A DNA stretch of 64,000 bases from Pegea sp. RAD2-039. Lineage: Eukaryota > Chordata > Thaliacea > Salpida > Salpidae. Location of the stretch: positions 620,001 to 684,000 of the forward strand of contig JAQGEQ010000010.1 of the NCBI GenBank assembly GCA_034620365.1, in the 5' to 3' direction. A program made the position numbers and the translations under genes. The stretch's first letter is position 1, and each line of letters starts with the position of its first letter. Shown here in pieces: positions 1-12,942 of this stretch. The notes under the pieces are model-generated. The model was not told the origin of the DNA and ran no database searches. It saw nothing but the letters and a program-made list of their open reading frames with translations.

Positions 1-697
1 TGCTTTCCAAAATCAACTTTGAAACAGAAGATCGTATTTGATCCTCTAAGTTTAATAATCTTTGACATCAAATGATTTTAATGATAATTTTATAATAATT
101 TCAAAGAAAACTTCAACTTAGATAAACAATTTTAAGAGTCAAAATAAGTTTGAAAATCTTCATCTTCAGCATGCTGGATACTTTTTCTATTGTTTTTTTG
201 CATGTTTATTATTCTGTTCTATATTTGCTTCGTTTTTCTTGTTGGGTGTCATGCATCAATGCTTTTCTGTATAGCAACCTGCCTCATTATCTAATGAGCT
301 ATCGACGAGAACTGAGTTGGAAAGAATTTTGAGTCTTTGGTTGAAAAACTCTACAGAACCGAGTCCATACAATATCTCTCAGGTAGTGATCTGCTTCATC
401 ATCTAAATTTTTGTGAATTTAAACTATTGACAAATTGTTATTGAAACGATTATAACAAAAGTCGAAAAATAAAAAGTTCAAATTGGCAAGTTTGCATGTT
501 AAAAAGCATGAATTGAATGGTTAATGAGACAGGTGGTAACTTATACGAACGTAACTTATCAACGCATCACTGAAATTGTCTCAAATTCTCTGCCTGCTTA
601 AACTGCTTAATTTGACAACAAATAATAAACTTCAAATTCATCTTTCATCTCCACTTACCACCTGCTTGCTTCTTTTCAACATATTTTCTCTTTTCAG

Positions 698-3600
698 TAC
701 CAACAGACTCGTCAGTTACTTGTGCAGCAAGAGATACCATCTAATAAAGTTAGTTGTTTCATCATATTCATCTTCTATCATCTTCTCATTTCGATGTTTT
801 TCTTACAGAAGATCGAATCAAGATTAAATGGATGGGGAGTGAATAGACCTGGTCCACCAGGGGTAAGTTTCCTGAACTATTTTTAATGGTGAAATTGATG
901 GGCGAGTTTTTTGAAGGAATTTATTTTGTTTGAAAAATTGATAAAAGATTTAAAAATAAAATTTTGTTGGTTTTCAGCCTCCTGGACCACCTGGAGATAA
1001 GGTGATCTTAAGAAGAAGGATTTTTATTTTTTTATAACTTTTAGCTTCTTCTCTAATACCGCAAAAGATCAATAATTGAATCATTTAATCTTCTATTAGG
1101 GTGAAAGATGTAGTGACGGAATTCCTGGCCTTCCTGGATCGAATGGTCAAAAAGTTAGATTTGATCTTCTTTATAAGTTGATATTTCACAATCTTTTAAT
1201 CCAAGGGTGATCGAGGACTTCCAGGAAGAGAAGGATTACGTGGACTTCCAGGAGCTACCGGGATCAAGGTAAAGATAAAATCTTTGATCGAAATATCAGT
1301 TTAAACCCAAAACTATTTTAGGGCGAAAAGGGGGCGCGAGGATTAACAGGACCTTCAGTAAGACTCGTTGATAAATCAGTTAATTTCTTATCTCGGTGCC
1401 AATTTGGTTAAATGACATAAAAGTCATAGCAACATTTCTTCTTCAGGGGATAAGTTTAAGGCATGATGAAGTAATTCAACATCGATTTATGCAGCCACCG
1501 GTAAAAAAGCATCCGCACGTGGGCGCACTTGACCTCATTTGCGCCTGCGATTTAAGAATTTCAATTTTCAATTTTCTTTCGTGATTTAATCACCGTAGAA
1601 GATTCGAGCGTTGAAGATTTCGATCTCACGCTGAAATCCTCTAGTGTGTCAAGAGCGCCCTCCCCCACCGCGATTACTATCGCGGTCACGTGATCACGTG
1701 ATCGAGATGAGGAGAAATTTTTACGGAAGTTTGAAAGATTTGATCACAAACTGATGACGTAGTGATGATATAGCTTCTTCGCGAGTTTTTTCCTCCTCCG
1801 ACTTATTGCGAACTCGCTCCGGAGGAGATGATCTTTCTGATCCCGGAAGAGACTATGCATGAACTAGTTGTAGACGATTTCGTAAAAAGTTATTTTGTTG
1901 CTGAATTGACATTTGAAATATTTAAGGAGTCCTACCTACAAAGTCATGGACTCCCAGGACCTCCTGGACCTATGGGACCCCCTGGACGAGATGGTTTTGA
2001 CGGATTAAAGGTTTGATTAAAAATTGATAAAGATGAATCTTTTTTGATCTCTGATTTAAGGGGGAGCCAGGCGAGAAAGGATCTGTTGGATCTGAAGGAG
2101 AAAAAGTAAGATTAATTAATCATGATCATTCGAGAGCTGATCTTATTTTGGTAGGGAGATCAGGGTGGGATGGGTTTTCCTGGAATGACAGGGGCTCCTG
2201 GAATTCCCGGAAGTTTAGGATTAAAAGGAGATCAAGGACCAAAAGGATCACAAGTAAGATAATTAGAATAAAAAGGAAGATTCAAGAAACAAAAATTTAG
2301 GGCGAAAAGGGTCTTCAAGGATTCAGAGGGATGCCAGGATTACAAGGAGAACCAGGGGAAGATGGTGCTCAGGTAAGACTTTATCTAATTGTCAGATATT
2401 AGATTGAGCGAAGTCAGTGAAGCGTGAACTGATTTAAAATAAAAGATAAAATCGGAAAAAAGCTTTTTGTTCGACAAGTTGAGTTAACCGAAGAAAAATC
2501 TTTCGCCAGAATTGTAGCTGTGTGTCTTCACTTACCTCCAACGGAACTGTTTATGTTAGTATTTAGCGTGGTCGTGACGTCATCAATGTTTACGTCATCA
2601 GTGGTGTTTTAAAGTCACATGAATTCGTGTGAAATTTGTTTTGGTGATTTTCATCAATGATCAAAAATTATAGACGCGTGATTATGACGTCATTGAATCC
2701 ATGCGTCACTGATTTGCATGTTGGTGATGAAGATCATCACTTCATATTATGACTATTTGTTTTTTGATAGATTCAAGGACCAAGAGGCCCTCCAGGCAAG
2801 AACGGTCAACCAGGAGTTCCAGGGCGTGATGTAAGTTCCTTGATGTTTAATTGATTTGAGATTAATTTTTTTTTTTTTAGGGTCAACCAGGAACCAAGGG
2901 ACAAATTGGAATGACTGTAAAGATTTTCTTTCTTTTTTAATTTATTTTTGAGTAATTCTTCATAAAAAAATTCGCGGTTAAATGTTTAGGGGCGTTTGGG
3001 AAGAAGGGGCAAAAAGGTTTGATAAAAAAAATCAGAAATAATCGGTGATAAATTTGCATGAAGCACAAAAGATCAAACTCCACTTTTAATGATTCCATAA
3101 TTTCTGAGTTCAACAATTTTTTGAGTCTTAATTTGTTGATTTTTTCAATTTTGTTGTTCAGGGTCCAAAAGGAGAATTAGGATTTACGGTGAGTAAAAAA
3201 TTACTAGAAATTAAAAAATTGAATTTTATTCTGAAATCATTGATCTTTGATCCTAGGGATCAAGCGGATTGCCAGGGATAAAAGGGGAACAAGTGAGTTG
3301 ATGTTTTGATTAATTTGAAGACAAATTTCGAGTTTTAATCTGAAAATTTTCTTTTCAGGGAGTCACAGGGGTTCAGGTAACATCAATTTTCATCTCATGT
3401 TTCACATGATCACTGATTCTATCATAGGGGGTCCAAGGAGTGCCTGGATTGATGGTAAGAACCAGAGGAGGTTTAGAAATAAGAAAATAATTTCTAAATT
3501 TGTTTTAGGGGCCAAAAGGTCATCCAGGCGACAAAGGAGAGGTGATTACGACTAATTTGCATATTGTGTGGTTTCGAGAAGTTTTCATCTTCAGTATTTT

Positions 3601-4369
3601 CATTTTGATGTTTGTGTGATTCACACAAATTTCACCACTTGGTGTCGTGCTCATCTATTTTCTCATTTGCATTTTGCCGCTCTTTCATTGTTGATGACGT
3701 CATCACTTTCATTGGGTGTTTTATCTTCATCTTACTTACATCATCACTCGCGCGGAGATTAGCCAGGAGAGCGAGGAAGAAGGGGAAAAAGAGGTCTTAA
3801 AGGATCAAAAGGCGATCTAGGAGCGCCTGGACTGGATGCTCCTTGCCCTAAGGTGAGATACAAACTTGCTGATCCATCCAACCTTCTCCCATTCTGCCCT
3901 CTACTCTCTTCTCGACTCTCTGACGCCTCCTGGTGTCATCATTTGCATGTTTGGGGTGTTTGTCATTCATTTCATTGTCCGGGGTGACCTCTGACCGCTT
4001 TTCCAAATGTCCCACTGTCCCTGTACAGATCGGGTCCCATGGTCGACGTGGTCGCCGAGGTGAAAAAGGTGAGGCAGGGATACCTGGACTGGACGGACGT
4101 GACGCGTTTTCTAATTGCAAATTGGTAAAAAAAATCTTCAAATCCAAATCCCTAAAAGAACAAATGATGCCAGTAACCTAATCTGAGTTTTGTTTCAGGA
4201 TAAGTATGGACTCCCGTTGAAGAACTGTTGGAACAAGGTAGACTATCTTCGGCATCATTCTAGGGAATTTCGTCCTCGAATTAATCATAGAAGGGCGGCT
4301 AGGCGTCATATGACGTCATTAACTAGCCACGTGACCACACCTAAGACTCCCTTAAAACATAAAGATTAA
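698..4369 (+). CDS. Collagen-like protein, multi-exon, 5' end unresolved
   Basis: Encodes a Gly-X-Y triple-helix protein, presumably secreted or membrane-anchored matrix. Coding exons: 698-748, 809-862, 978-1001, 1100-1153, 1206-1268, 1322-1357, 1927-2010, 2061-2105, 2155-2253, 2301-2372, 2771-2830, 2881-2916, 2990-3016, 3162-3188, 3257-3292, 3359-3376, 3428-3454, 3509-3541, 3763-3852, 4029-4124, 4199-4369 (1203 nt, 401 codons with stop). Every intron is phase 0 and most exons begin on a Gly codon. The visible N-terminus is Gln-rich and helical ([12 protein letters not shown]), then GVNRPGPPG. The triple helix is interrupted several times. The C-terminal tail has Cys pairs (CPK, SNCKL, KNCWNK) and basic runs such as HRRAARR that could be cleaved by furin-type proteases. 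An upstream exon ending at about 379 (PSPYNISQ before a gtagtg donor) is possible but unproven. Collagen identity is sure; the subtype (for example a transmembrane collagen) is not. Confidence 0.85.
1667..1701. promoter_or_regulatory. Hairpin plus palindromic double E-box
   Basis: ACCGCGAT and ATCGCGGT form a perfect 8-bp stem around a 4-base loop (1667-1686). It abuts a perfect 16-bp palindrome made of two TCACGTGA units (1686-1701). The CACGTG core is the classical bHLH E-box. The site sits in the longest collagen intron (1358-1926), in a locally GC-richer patch. A regulatory role is inferred. Confidence 0.4.
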
Positions 4370-7300
4370 ATCATTTTCAGTTTCATAATTTTGATAAAGA
4401 TTTTACCATCTGATTTTTGCATGTTTTTCCTATTTGTTCAAAATTTTGATTTTAATTCTCAGATTGTTTTATAATTTTTCTCTAAAACCAAAATTTCTAT
4501 TTTCTGATTTTAAATATTCCAATTTTTTAGAATTAACTTTTTTATTTTTCTTCTCAAATTTTCAGTTAATTTTTTTCGGAATTTTTTAAAATTTTGTTGA
4601 AAAGTTAAATGTAGATCTGTTCGAAATTCAGTTTAGTTTTTTTTGTAGTATTTGTTATTTTTACACCAATTTGTAAATAATAAAATTTTCAAATCAATTT
4701 TAAGATTCAATTATTCAACTTTTTTGCATGAAAATCCAAATCTTAAAATTTGGAAACTTTTTGGTGGTGGTTTTTGCTCAAATTAAATGATTAAATTTAA
4801 CTAACTTTTATCTTTAAATCCCTTTTGATATTTTAAGTATTTAAAACTCGAAGTTAAATTCTAATTTTTTCTAATTTATTTTATTAAAAATTTTACTCAA
4901 ATTTTTTTGCTAACTTTTTTTCTTTTTTAATTTTTGTTGCCTGTTCATCACTATCCTACTGCGTCATCAACTCGTTACGTCATCCCGCGTTCATGACTGG
5001 ACACATCACGTGAATTCAACCGTCATGAACAGCGATAAAACCATTCAATCAGCATCGTTACAATTATGACGTCATCACATTTTCATCACGACGACATCTG
5101 AAAGAAGATTTTTCTTCATTTTTTTTACACAGATTTTTGTAATTTTTGTATTTATTTTTGGCACGTTTTTGCATGCTTTTTTGTTTATTTTTTAAAACAT
5201 CGGCAAAATTTGATTTCAAAACTGATTTAAACCCAATAAAGTCATAAAATACTTTGAAAGTCTAGATCAGAAAACTTTAGAATGTGACAAAGTTTAATTT
5301 TATCGCTTAAATTATTCAATTTTTATCACCGCATGATAGCAGTAAAGAGTTATTCAATGCATTTATTTCTGCAACGATTGCAACATTCACTTCATTCGCT
5401 CCGTAATAATCGAACGATGACGTCATTATTACTCAGGTTGTTCGATCAAATGCTAACGATTTGTCGAAACATTTTGAGATTTATTCTTGGATAATTCTCA
5501 TCTTCTGCACAATCCTTCAAATTTAAGGAGCAGTCATTCTGATCCTGATGTTGTTCTATCATCAACTTCGAAGCCTTTCTTTCTTTTTGCCGTTCTATTC
5601 AAAATTGTCGGTTTTCGAAATATTTTTATGTAAATTAGAAAATCGTAAAATGGAAAAATAAAAATGTTTTGAAATTTGAATTTTCTATTTAATAAAAACA
5701 TCCGAAGAAGACTTTACAAAAATTCAATGAATTAATCTGATAACAAATAATGAACTCATCATCACATAAGCTTTCAATTGAAGAATTGAAGAAGGCTTAT
5801 TCAAATTAGAATCATTCAGTTACGATAACCACAAACCTAATCTTAGAGATTAAATTCCATCTAAAAAGATTTTATTTAATAAAGGTTTTAACATGACAAT
5901 GACTTACGATTAAACTAAAGTATTTAAAGTTAATTAGATGAAGAATTGATTGATGTACTGGTTTAAGAAGACACATTTGAATAATTTTTACTACACATCT
6001 TCATTTGATGTCTTGCTTAATCAAGGAGCTGTTTTGAGCATTTTGAATATCTAAGTTTTTCAGTTTTATTTCGAATTCAAATATTAAAGTGACCTTATCA
6101 GTTAGTCGAAGGAGTTTTGAAGCGGAAATTATCTTCGCACATTGTTTTTATAACTTCAAAAGAATACATTTTTCAAATGAAATCGAAATTTGTGAAATTG
6201 CTTATTTAAAAACGACTCATCACTTATTCTGCCACGTGATTATTAGTAAGTACTTTGAACTTTCAGAGTAAATTAACTTCTAATAGACTTTAAGATGTTC
6301 TGGAATAATTAGTTGATTGATCATGAGTTTTATGTCAAGAAGAAACACAAATTTAGAAGATAAATTCATCATACTCTGAAAGGGTCTTTCATCCTTAGGG
6401 TCTAATTTTGTAAGAGTATTAACCTTCTTTGGAGGTGTGTGGAACCACGCTGTGACATGCGGAGATGATGACGTAATCAGACCATCAGGTAGCTGGTGAC
6501 GTTATTACATATTGTCTACACGGTTATAAGTTTGTTAAGAGAAAATCGTTTTACTATTTTGCTGATAAGTACTAAAGGTCAACAACATCTTGAAAATAAA
6601 AACATCTTTGCTTCTTATTGGTGTCTGGAGGTGAAATTCGGAAAGAAACTTTTTTATTTCTCAAACGTAAACTCCTTCTGAATCTTTATCATTTCATTTT
6701 GTAAAAACTATTTATTGTCAAAGATAGCATATTTTGCGTTCACTTTTTTATTCTTACGTCATTTTGACGACTAGTAATGATTACAAAGATGAATAAAAAA
6801 TATGAAAAGGGAATGGTGTGTTTTCATGACATCATTATTCTCTGTACTTTATTGGCATCAATCAAGGGGGTGATTTAATTTTTTAAAAACAAAACCAACA
6901 CGTGTGAACAAAAACTTATTCTTTCTAATAAGCAATGATTTCAATTTTGATTTTAACATATCTTAAAATTGCTGAAATACATTTTACTGTGTTTGAAAAT
7001 ATTTCAGAAAAATGTTTTAACGATTTGACAATTACTCATGACATTATAAGCAAATAAACATGTTAAAGAGGTTTCCTTCATAAATTGTTCATAAATATCG
7101 ATTTCAAATTGACAGATGAAACAATATACAAAAGATAAAATGTAAGAACTAAACTATATAATTTTCCGATATCAAGATTGTGATCTTCTTGATTATTCTC
7201 AGACTCAATAAAAATATAATTTCAACTTAAAAAAAATGATATTTTGCACATTCTTCAATGCAGCATACATTCTGCAATAATTTCAAAAAATATTTCTTAT

Positions 7301-8056
7301 TTTAAATGAGTTTCTTAAATTTAAATAAAGTAGTTATTTAAATAGAGTAAGCTTCTTTACATTACGACTTAAATTAGAAAGTTTTTTTTGAATGTATTTT
7401 TCAAATAATATTGATGTTGCAATAAGAAAAAAAAGTTGAAACAGATGATACACGAGCTTTTTTTCTTTGTCGTCGGCATTATAAAGAGCCCATTATAGAA
7501 AAGTTGGCATTCAATACTAGAATTAATCAAGCTTTACATGCTTTGAATATGAAGCAGACAGTCTTATGTGTTTGGTATGAAATTTTATTGCAAGAAATCC
7601 TTGGATGTTGTTTTAATTCTGCAATATTCATTGAAATAAAGGATCAAATTTTAATGATATATTTGAAACCCGTTTTATGAATGAAACTCTTTTAATCATA
7701 AAGTCTGCTGGATTGTTGTTGTCTTGTTTCTAATCACTTATTTTTTGTAAATAATATTATTAATAGCAATCTGTATAAAAAATTCAGCGGTAAATCACTT
7801 TAAAGTTTTGTATTTTTGAAACTTGCAAAATGCTTAGTTATATTAAGATAGTCAGTTAGAATAAAATAAAAGATTTGAAATAGAATTAATAAAAGATTTG
7901 AAATAATTTTTATTACCTTTCGATTATGCCAGTTTAGGCTTTAGTAATTTTTGTTAATTTTGAAAAGGATAAATAGAAATAAGAATCAACGAAACTTGTA
8001 TTTGTTTTTAACAGAATTTATTGCTATTAATATTTTCGAAATTTATTGATGCAGCC
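4370..8056. other. Intergenic, collagen 3' flank
   Basis: No convincing exon on either strand. An AATAAA at 4678-4683 is a plausible collagen polyadenylation signal. TGACGTCA palindromes occur at 5067-5074 and 5418-5425, and CACGTG-type E-boxes near 5007, 6233 and 6900. The rest is AT-rich; its short open frames lack splice or family support. Confidence 0.5.
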
Positions 8057-9091
8057 ATGAACTCTCAAACTTACTTCAATATAATTGGTTGGTAAATTAA
8101 GATAAAGTTGATAAAAATTTTTAAATTTCAAACTTTTCAGGAACTCTTTTAACGATTCTTCCTTTTTTAATCGAGGCTCAAGTGAGTTGTGGTCCGAATG
8201 AAAGTTGTAAATTTGGTGGTGTCTGTGAAAACGGGATCTGTGAATGTAAACATTCGTGCTTCAAGGGAGATTGGGGTGTCAGTTTGTACGCTCGTTGTGG
8301 ACCTTCAAATGTCAGTTGATCACGACAAGTTTTAAGGCAAATCTAGTTTCAAACTTATAATTTTTAGGGAAGACATTACTTTGCAAATCTTTGCCAAGTT
8401 CTCAGCACAGCTTGTCAGAATCAAAGAGATGTCATGTTTGTGAAGATACAAAAGAAAAAAGAAAAAAAAATAGCTTGCAGAAGTAGGAATCAACAAGTTA
8501 ATCTGATATTGCTCTAAATTTTTATATTTTTTAAGATCTGAATGTTACCAACTCAGAAAGGCTCTGTCAAAGATCTCAAGATTTTACTCAAACTTGTGGA
8601 GTCGGGATTATCGAGAACCCTTCGAGAGCAATTTGCATTCAAGTCACTTCACAAAATTCAAAGTTTTGCAGGTTTAAGATTAACTAGTTTGAAACCACTT
8701 TAAATATAAAATTCATTTGATTAGGTGTCCAAAAAATAGAGATGGAAAACATTGTGAGCAAATACTGAATACTACTCGACAGTTGAAAGCTACACACGAG
8801 TATACTGGCACTGCTATCATTTCATCGATTTTTATTTTTGTTCTTGTGTCGGGTGCATCCTGGGTTGTTATCAAAAAGTGAGTTTATAATGTATCCATGC
8901 CATGTTAAACAAGTATAAACAAACAAGTGCTGCTATTTGCGTATAAAACAAAATTGTATAAGCAACAAACTGAACAATTTTTGATTGTTTTTATTATTAG
9001 ATGGAAGAAAAAGTTTCAAGCTTACACCATAACGCTTGAAAGATCATCAAAAGACCATGAAAGTGAGAAAATTAACATCATGCACCAGTAA
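8057..9091 (+). CDS. Tomoregulin-like transmembrane follistatin/EGF protein (copy 1)
   Basis: Predicted type I membrane protein of 231 residues. Exons 8057-8087, 8141-8310, 8368-8482, 8536-8671, 8725-8877, 9001-9091. Residues 1-23 are a signal peptide, split by a phase-1 intron. Next comes a follistatin-type N-terminal motif (CKFGGVCENGICECKHSC), a Kazal-like segment (ARCG, HYFANLCQ, TACQNQRDV), then an EGF-like module ending in FCRCPKNRDGKHCE. A hydrophobic span lies at about 179-199, followed by a basic stop-transfer (KKWKKKF) and a short tail. Follistatin, EGF and one membrane span is the layout of vertebrate tomoregulins (TMEFF), which have two follistatin modules and act in growth-factor signalling; here there is one. 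The ligand role is inference. Orthology is uncertain, but the domain calls are fairly firm. AATAAA at 9386-9391 could end the transcript. Confidence 0.75.
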
Positions 9092-12000
9092 GTTCACTAA
9101 TCTAATATAAACAATTCTAGAATGAAACTTTTAGGTAAATAAACAACAATAGACTGAACAAAAATGTATTTGATTTGATTATGTTGTTGTTTACTGAGTC
9201 ATCTTTTGTATTTAAAGAGTCAAAGACCACGTCCAATATTCAACAAACCAGAAGCTATATAATTCAAGAATTTTGAAAACTTTTGATATCTAAAGTATTA
9301 GGATTCTAATCTAAACATATCACCAAGTTGTCAGTGGAGCTTTATACCAACCATAAATTAACATATTTATTGTGATTAAAATTAAAATAAAGAGCAAAGT
9401 TTTGAAAGTGTAATTCTGCTCTGGGTTCTCCTAAAGTTTAATTTTTTTAAACGTTTTATTTTTGTAAACATTCTCGAACGTTTTGTTGTTTCCTTAAATT
9501 AGCTTTTATTTATATGAAAATGAAACTTTTTGTACGCCTACTTTATCATACTTCATGTTTAAAATTACATTTTTTGAATACTCTAAATTTAGGATCTTAT
9601 TAGAGTTTGATAAATAGATCTGCTTCTTAGCTCTAAATTAACGTACGACCATTTCATTTTGTAAAGTTAGCCACAAGATGCATTAGTTTGTTATATGTAT
9701 AATATGAGCTTCGAATTGATTAAAAGTTTATACAAGTAGTTTTTTTATTAATATTAATTCGTACAACTGGAGCAAACCAAATTTTTGATTTCAAAATTTT
9801 TAATTCTATGAAAAAACATGCTTTTAATTTAATTTTATTTATCTGTAAAATTTTTAAGAAATAACCATGAGTATTAATTGCAGAATATTGAATATACAAA
9901 CTAGATTTAATCTATCAGTATCTAGATGGTTTCAACACTTACTGTCACTTTTGTTGTAGGATTGTATCGTCAAATAAACTACAAGAAATTTATTTTCGAG
10001 TTTTTTTTCTTTTTCATATTGAGTTTGAATTGATATTCAAATTTTTCCGGCCCAAAATATCTTTTATTTGAGTTTGTTAAAAGTAACAGAATGTTTTGTT
10101 AAAATGAAACCATTCACAGACTTGTAAATTTTATCAAATAAAAAGTTTAATTCAGATGAAGTTTGGTATTTAAACTAGTTTTATGTAACTTTCAAAATTC
10201 ATTTGTAATATTAGCGATCTAAGACCTAAAAGTTTTATAAAAATCCAGTTAGTTAGATTATTCACCTTTGTAGAAAAACCATCTTCGGATATAATATAGA
10301 TAAGCAAACAATTCACAGATATCTTTTGCGCTTGGTTATTTTCAAATTTATATCAATGTTAGTCTATTTGCTGCTCAAAAATTACTGTGAAAAATTTTAT
10401 ATAAAACTTAAAGATGAACTTAATATTCGACTGTGTTATGATTTCTAACAAGTCAAAACAATAGGTAACATTTGCTTAATGTTAATAAGTTGTTTAGTTC
10501 AATTAGTTGCTTACAAACACAAAAGTTCTATTCGATTTTTTGTAGAAATGTGTTTGTAATATTGTTTAAAATACCTGTGTATTTAAACAAGAAAATGATT
10601 TTTTTAAACATGAATTTATTGATTCGAATGCCATCTTAGATAACCTCTTGAAATGATCTTATAACCTTCACTACAAATATCATTTGTCAACAAACAGCAG
10701 TCATCGTTTACAACTTTAAGTTTATTTTATATTTGTCAGTTGGGACAGTATGATGAGCAAAGTTGAAAAGTTATATCGATGAATTAGGGACAATTTATAA
10801 TTCAATTTGCAAAATATATTTTGTTGGATTTTACTTTTGAATTTTCATAGAAACTTTCAAAACATCAAACCATTTTAATAGTAACTATATAAGCTTTAAA
10901 AAGTGTTCTTACTTTTTGCTTTCAAGTAATTGAAATAATTTCTTATTTTAGAAAGTTTTTAATTTTTAATTGTCATACTTTTTTAAATTGTTCTGACTAA
11001 AAAATGAAATCATGAAAACGATTAGAGCAAAAATTACTCATTGATTTCGTCGTCGAAGTTTTCTCTACATTGCTTGCACGAAAATACATTAGGAGAAAAA
11101 ACTTATCTAGGTGACATAAACATAAACCACAAGTTCTTGTCAAAATACTTTATCTAATCATTAATTTTTTGTTATCAAAAAACAAACTCACTATTTTCAA
11201 CATTTTCCAGTTAGATTTGTAAATCGTTTATAAAAACTTAAAGTTTAAAGTCAACAGAGTAATACAATCAATAAACGGTTTTGATATTTGACAAAAAATT
11301 CTCTTTGAAAAAGAAAAATTTGCATAAAGGTAATTTTAAGAGGTTTTTGAAAATAATTTAGTTTGATTATTGTTTTTAAACTAAAGTTTTTAATCGCAGC
11401 AAACATTTTAAAGATGATAAACTTCAACATGCAAAATAAGTATTTTGATATCGATTTTGTCAAACATTCAAATTTCTTCTTTAGTTAGGAAAAATTTCCT
11501 AAATAAGCGTTATTTTATTATTTAATAATAAATTTTATTTGTTAATTGTTTAGATAAAATATATTTTAGAAAACAAATAAAACCTTAAACACTTTTTTTG
11601 CGCTGGTATTTTGAACAACTACTAATATTTATAATTCAAAAGTGTCTGTAATGGACACTTAAGTGAAACAAGATTACATGGAGTAGAAAAACAATTGTTT
11701 TGTTCAAAACACTTCTTTTTTAAAATTAAAATAATTAAAAAAGCAATTAATTAAATATTTCTCTTTAGAGTTTATTTTTTGTAATTAGCAAATTTCAAAT
11801 ATTTTGTTCTTATGCCAGCTTTTTTTTTACTAAAATTAATATATGGCACAGCCGATGAACTAGTTAATTCATATTGAAAAAGTGATTTATTACGCTTATA
11901 ACTTTACCAAAATTTCCATTACTACTCTAAGAAATGAATAAAAAAATTTATTCGATTTATTGCAGGTTATTAATAAATCAGAATAACTATATGCGGTTAC

Positions 12001-12942
12001 AATTACGTATGACTTCAAATGACAATCAAACTTTATCAAAATGTTGGCTTGTGGCAGGAAGCAATTTTCAAAATAGCTGCTGCATCTTGTTAACTGAAAT
12101 TGAAGCAATTTAAGACTCAAAAGTGAAAGATTAGGTTTTAGTATATGGTTCTGAGTCATCAGATATAGGTGTATTCACTACTTCTTATCTTAGAGTCATT
12201 GTAGACACTTTTAATGAAATCATCACTTTTTCTTGACTTCAATTTCTTCATGCACTGATTTAAGTCAATTTCATTTTTTACATTTTTTTGAAATCAATTT
12301 CTTGTAAACATATTATAGTAATAAAATTAAAATAATTGAATCTTTCAAGGTGCATTTGAAACTACTCAATTATTTGATCATTATATAATATTCTCACAAA
12401 TAACAGAAATATTTTATCTGTTGACTATTTGGAAAAAATTAGCAAAATGTTGAAATCATTTTTTTAGATTTCCAAAGTTGGGAAATACATGAATTGAAGC
12501 ATTTTGAAATAATAAGAAGCTTTCAGAATACCTGCGAGTCGCCCTACTTTTGTTGACTTACTTCTTTCAAAATATTTAATTGAGAATCGCAAATTAGCAT
12601 TTTATTTTGTTAAATCTCCAGAAAGAAATTAGTATTTGTGAAAATTTTGTGGAACTTTGGAGAAAGAAATATGAGACAAGCTTTGTGGTCAGAAAATTTC
12701 TTTTTTCTCGTTTAGCAGCTTCACTTATAAAATAAATTGTTTCTTATTCAGTGGCAAATTGTTTCTTGTCGTCAACCAAGAAATATATTTCAAATTTGTT
12801 GTATTTCTTACAAATATTTATTGTATTTTTATAAAAGTTTATAAGAAATATTTATCTTGCGATTATTTAATTGAATTTAATGTTTTTATTTCAATATTTT
12901 TCAGCATATTTATCAAAATTATTTATTTCTAAATTAGAAAAT
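9092..12942. other. Intergenic, AT-rich
   Basis: No supported gene. Small open frames on the minus strand (about 11251-11463 and 11896-12159) have low-complexity Phe/Leu/Lys-rich composition expected by chance in AT-rich DNA, and no recognisable motif or splice structure. Confidence 0.45.

Noticed and set aside
3848..4147. Minus-strand open frame of 99 codons in the collagen gene
   Set aside because: It is antisense to a collagen exon; its Pro-rich composition is the reverse complement of Gly codons.
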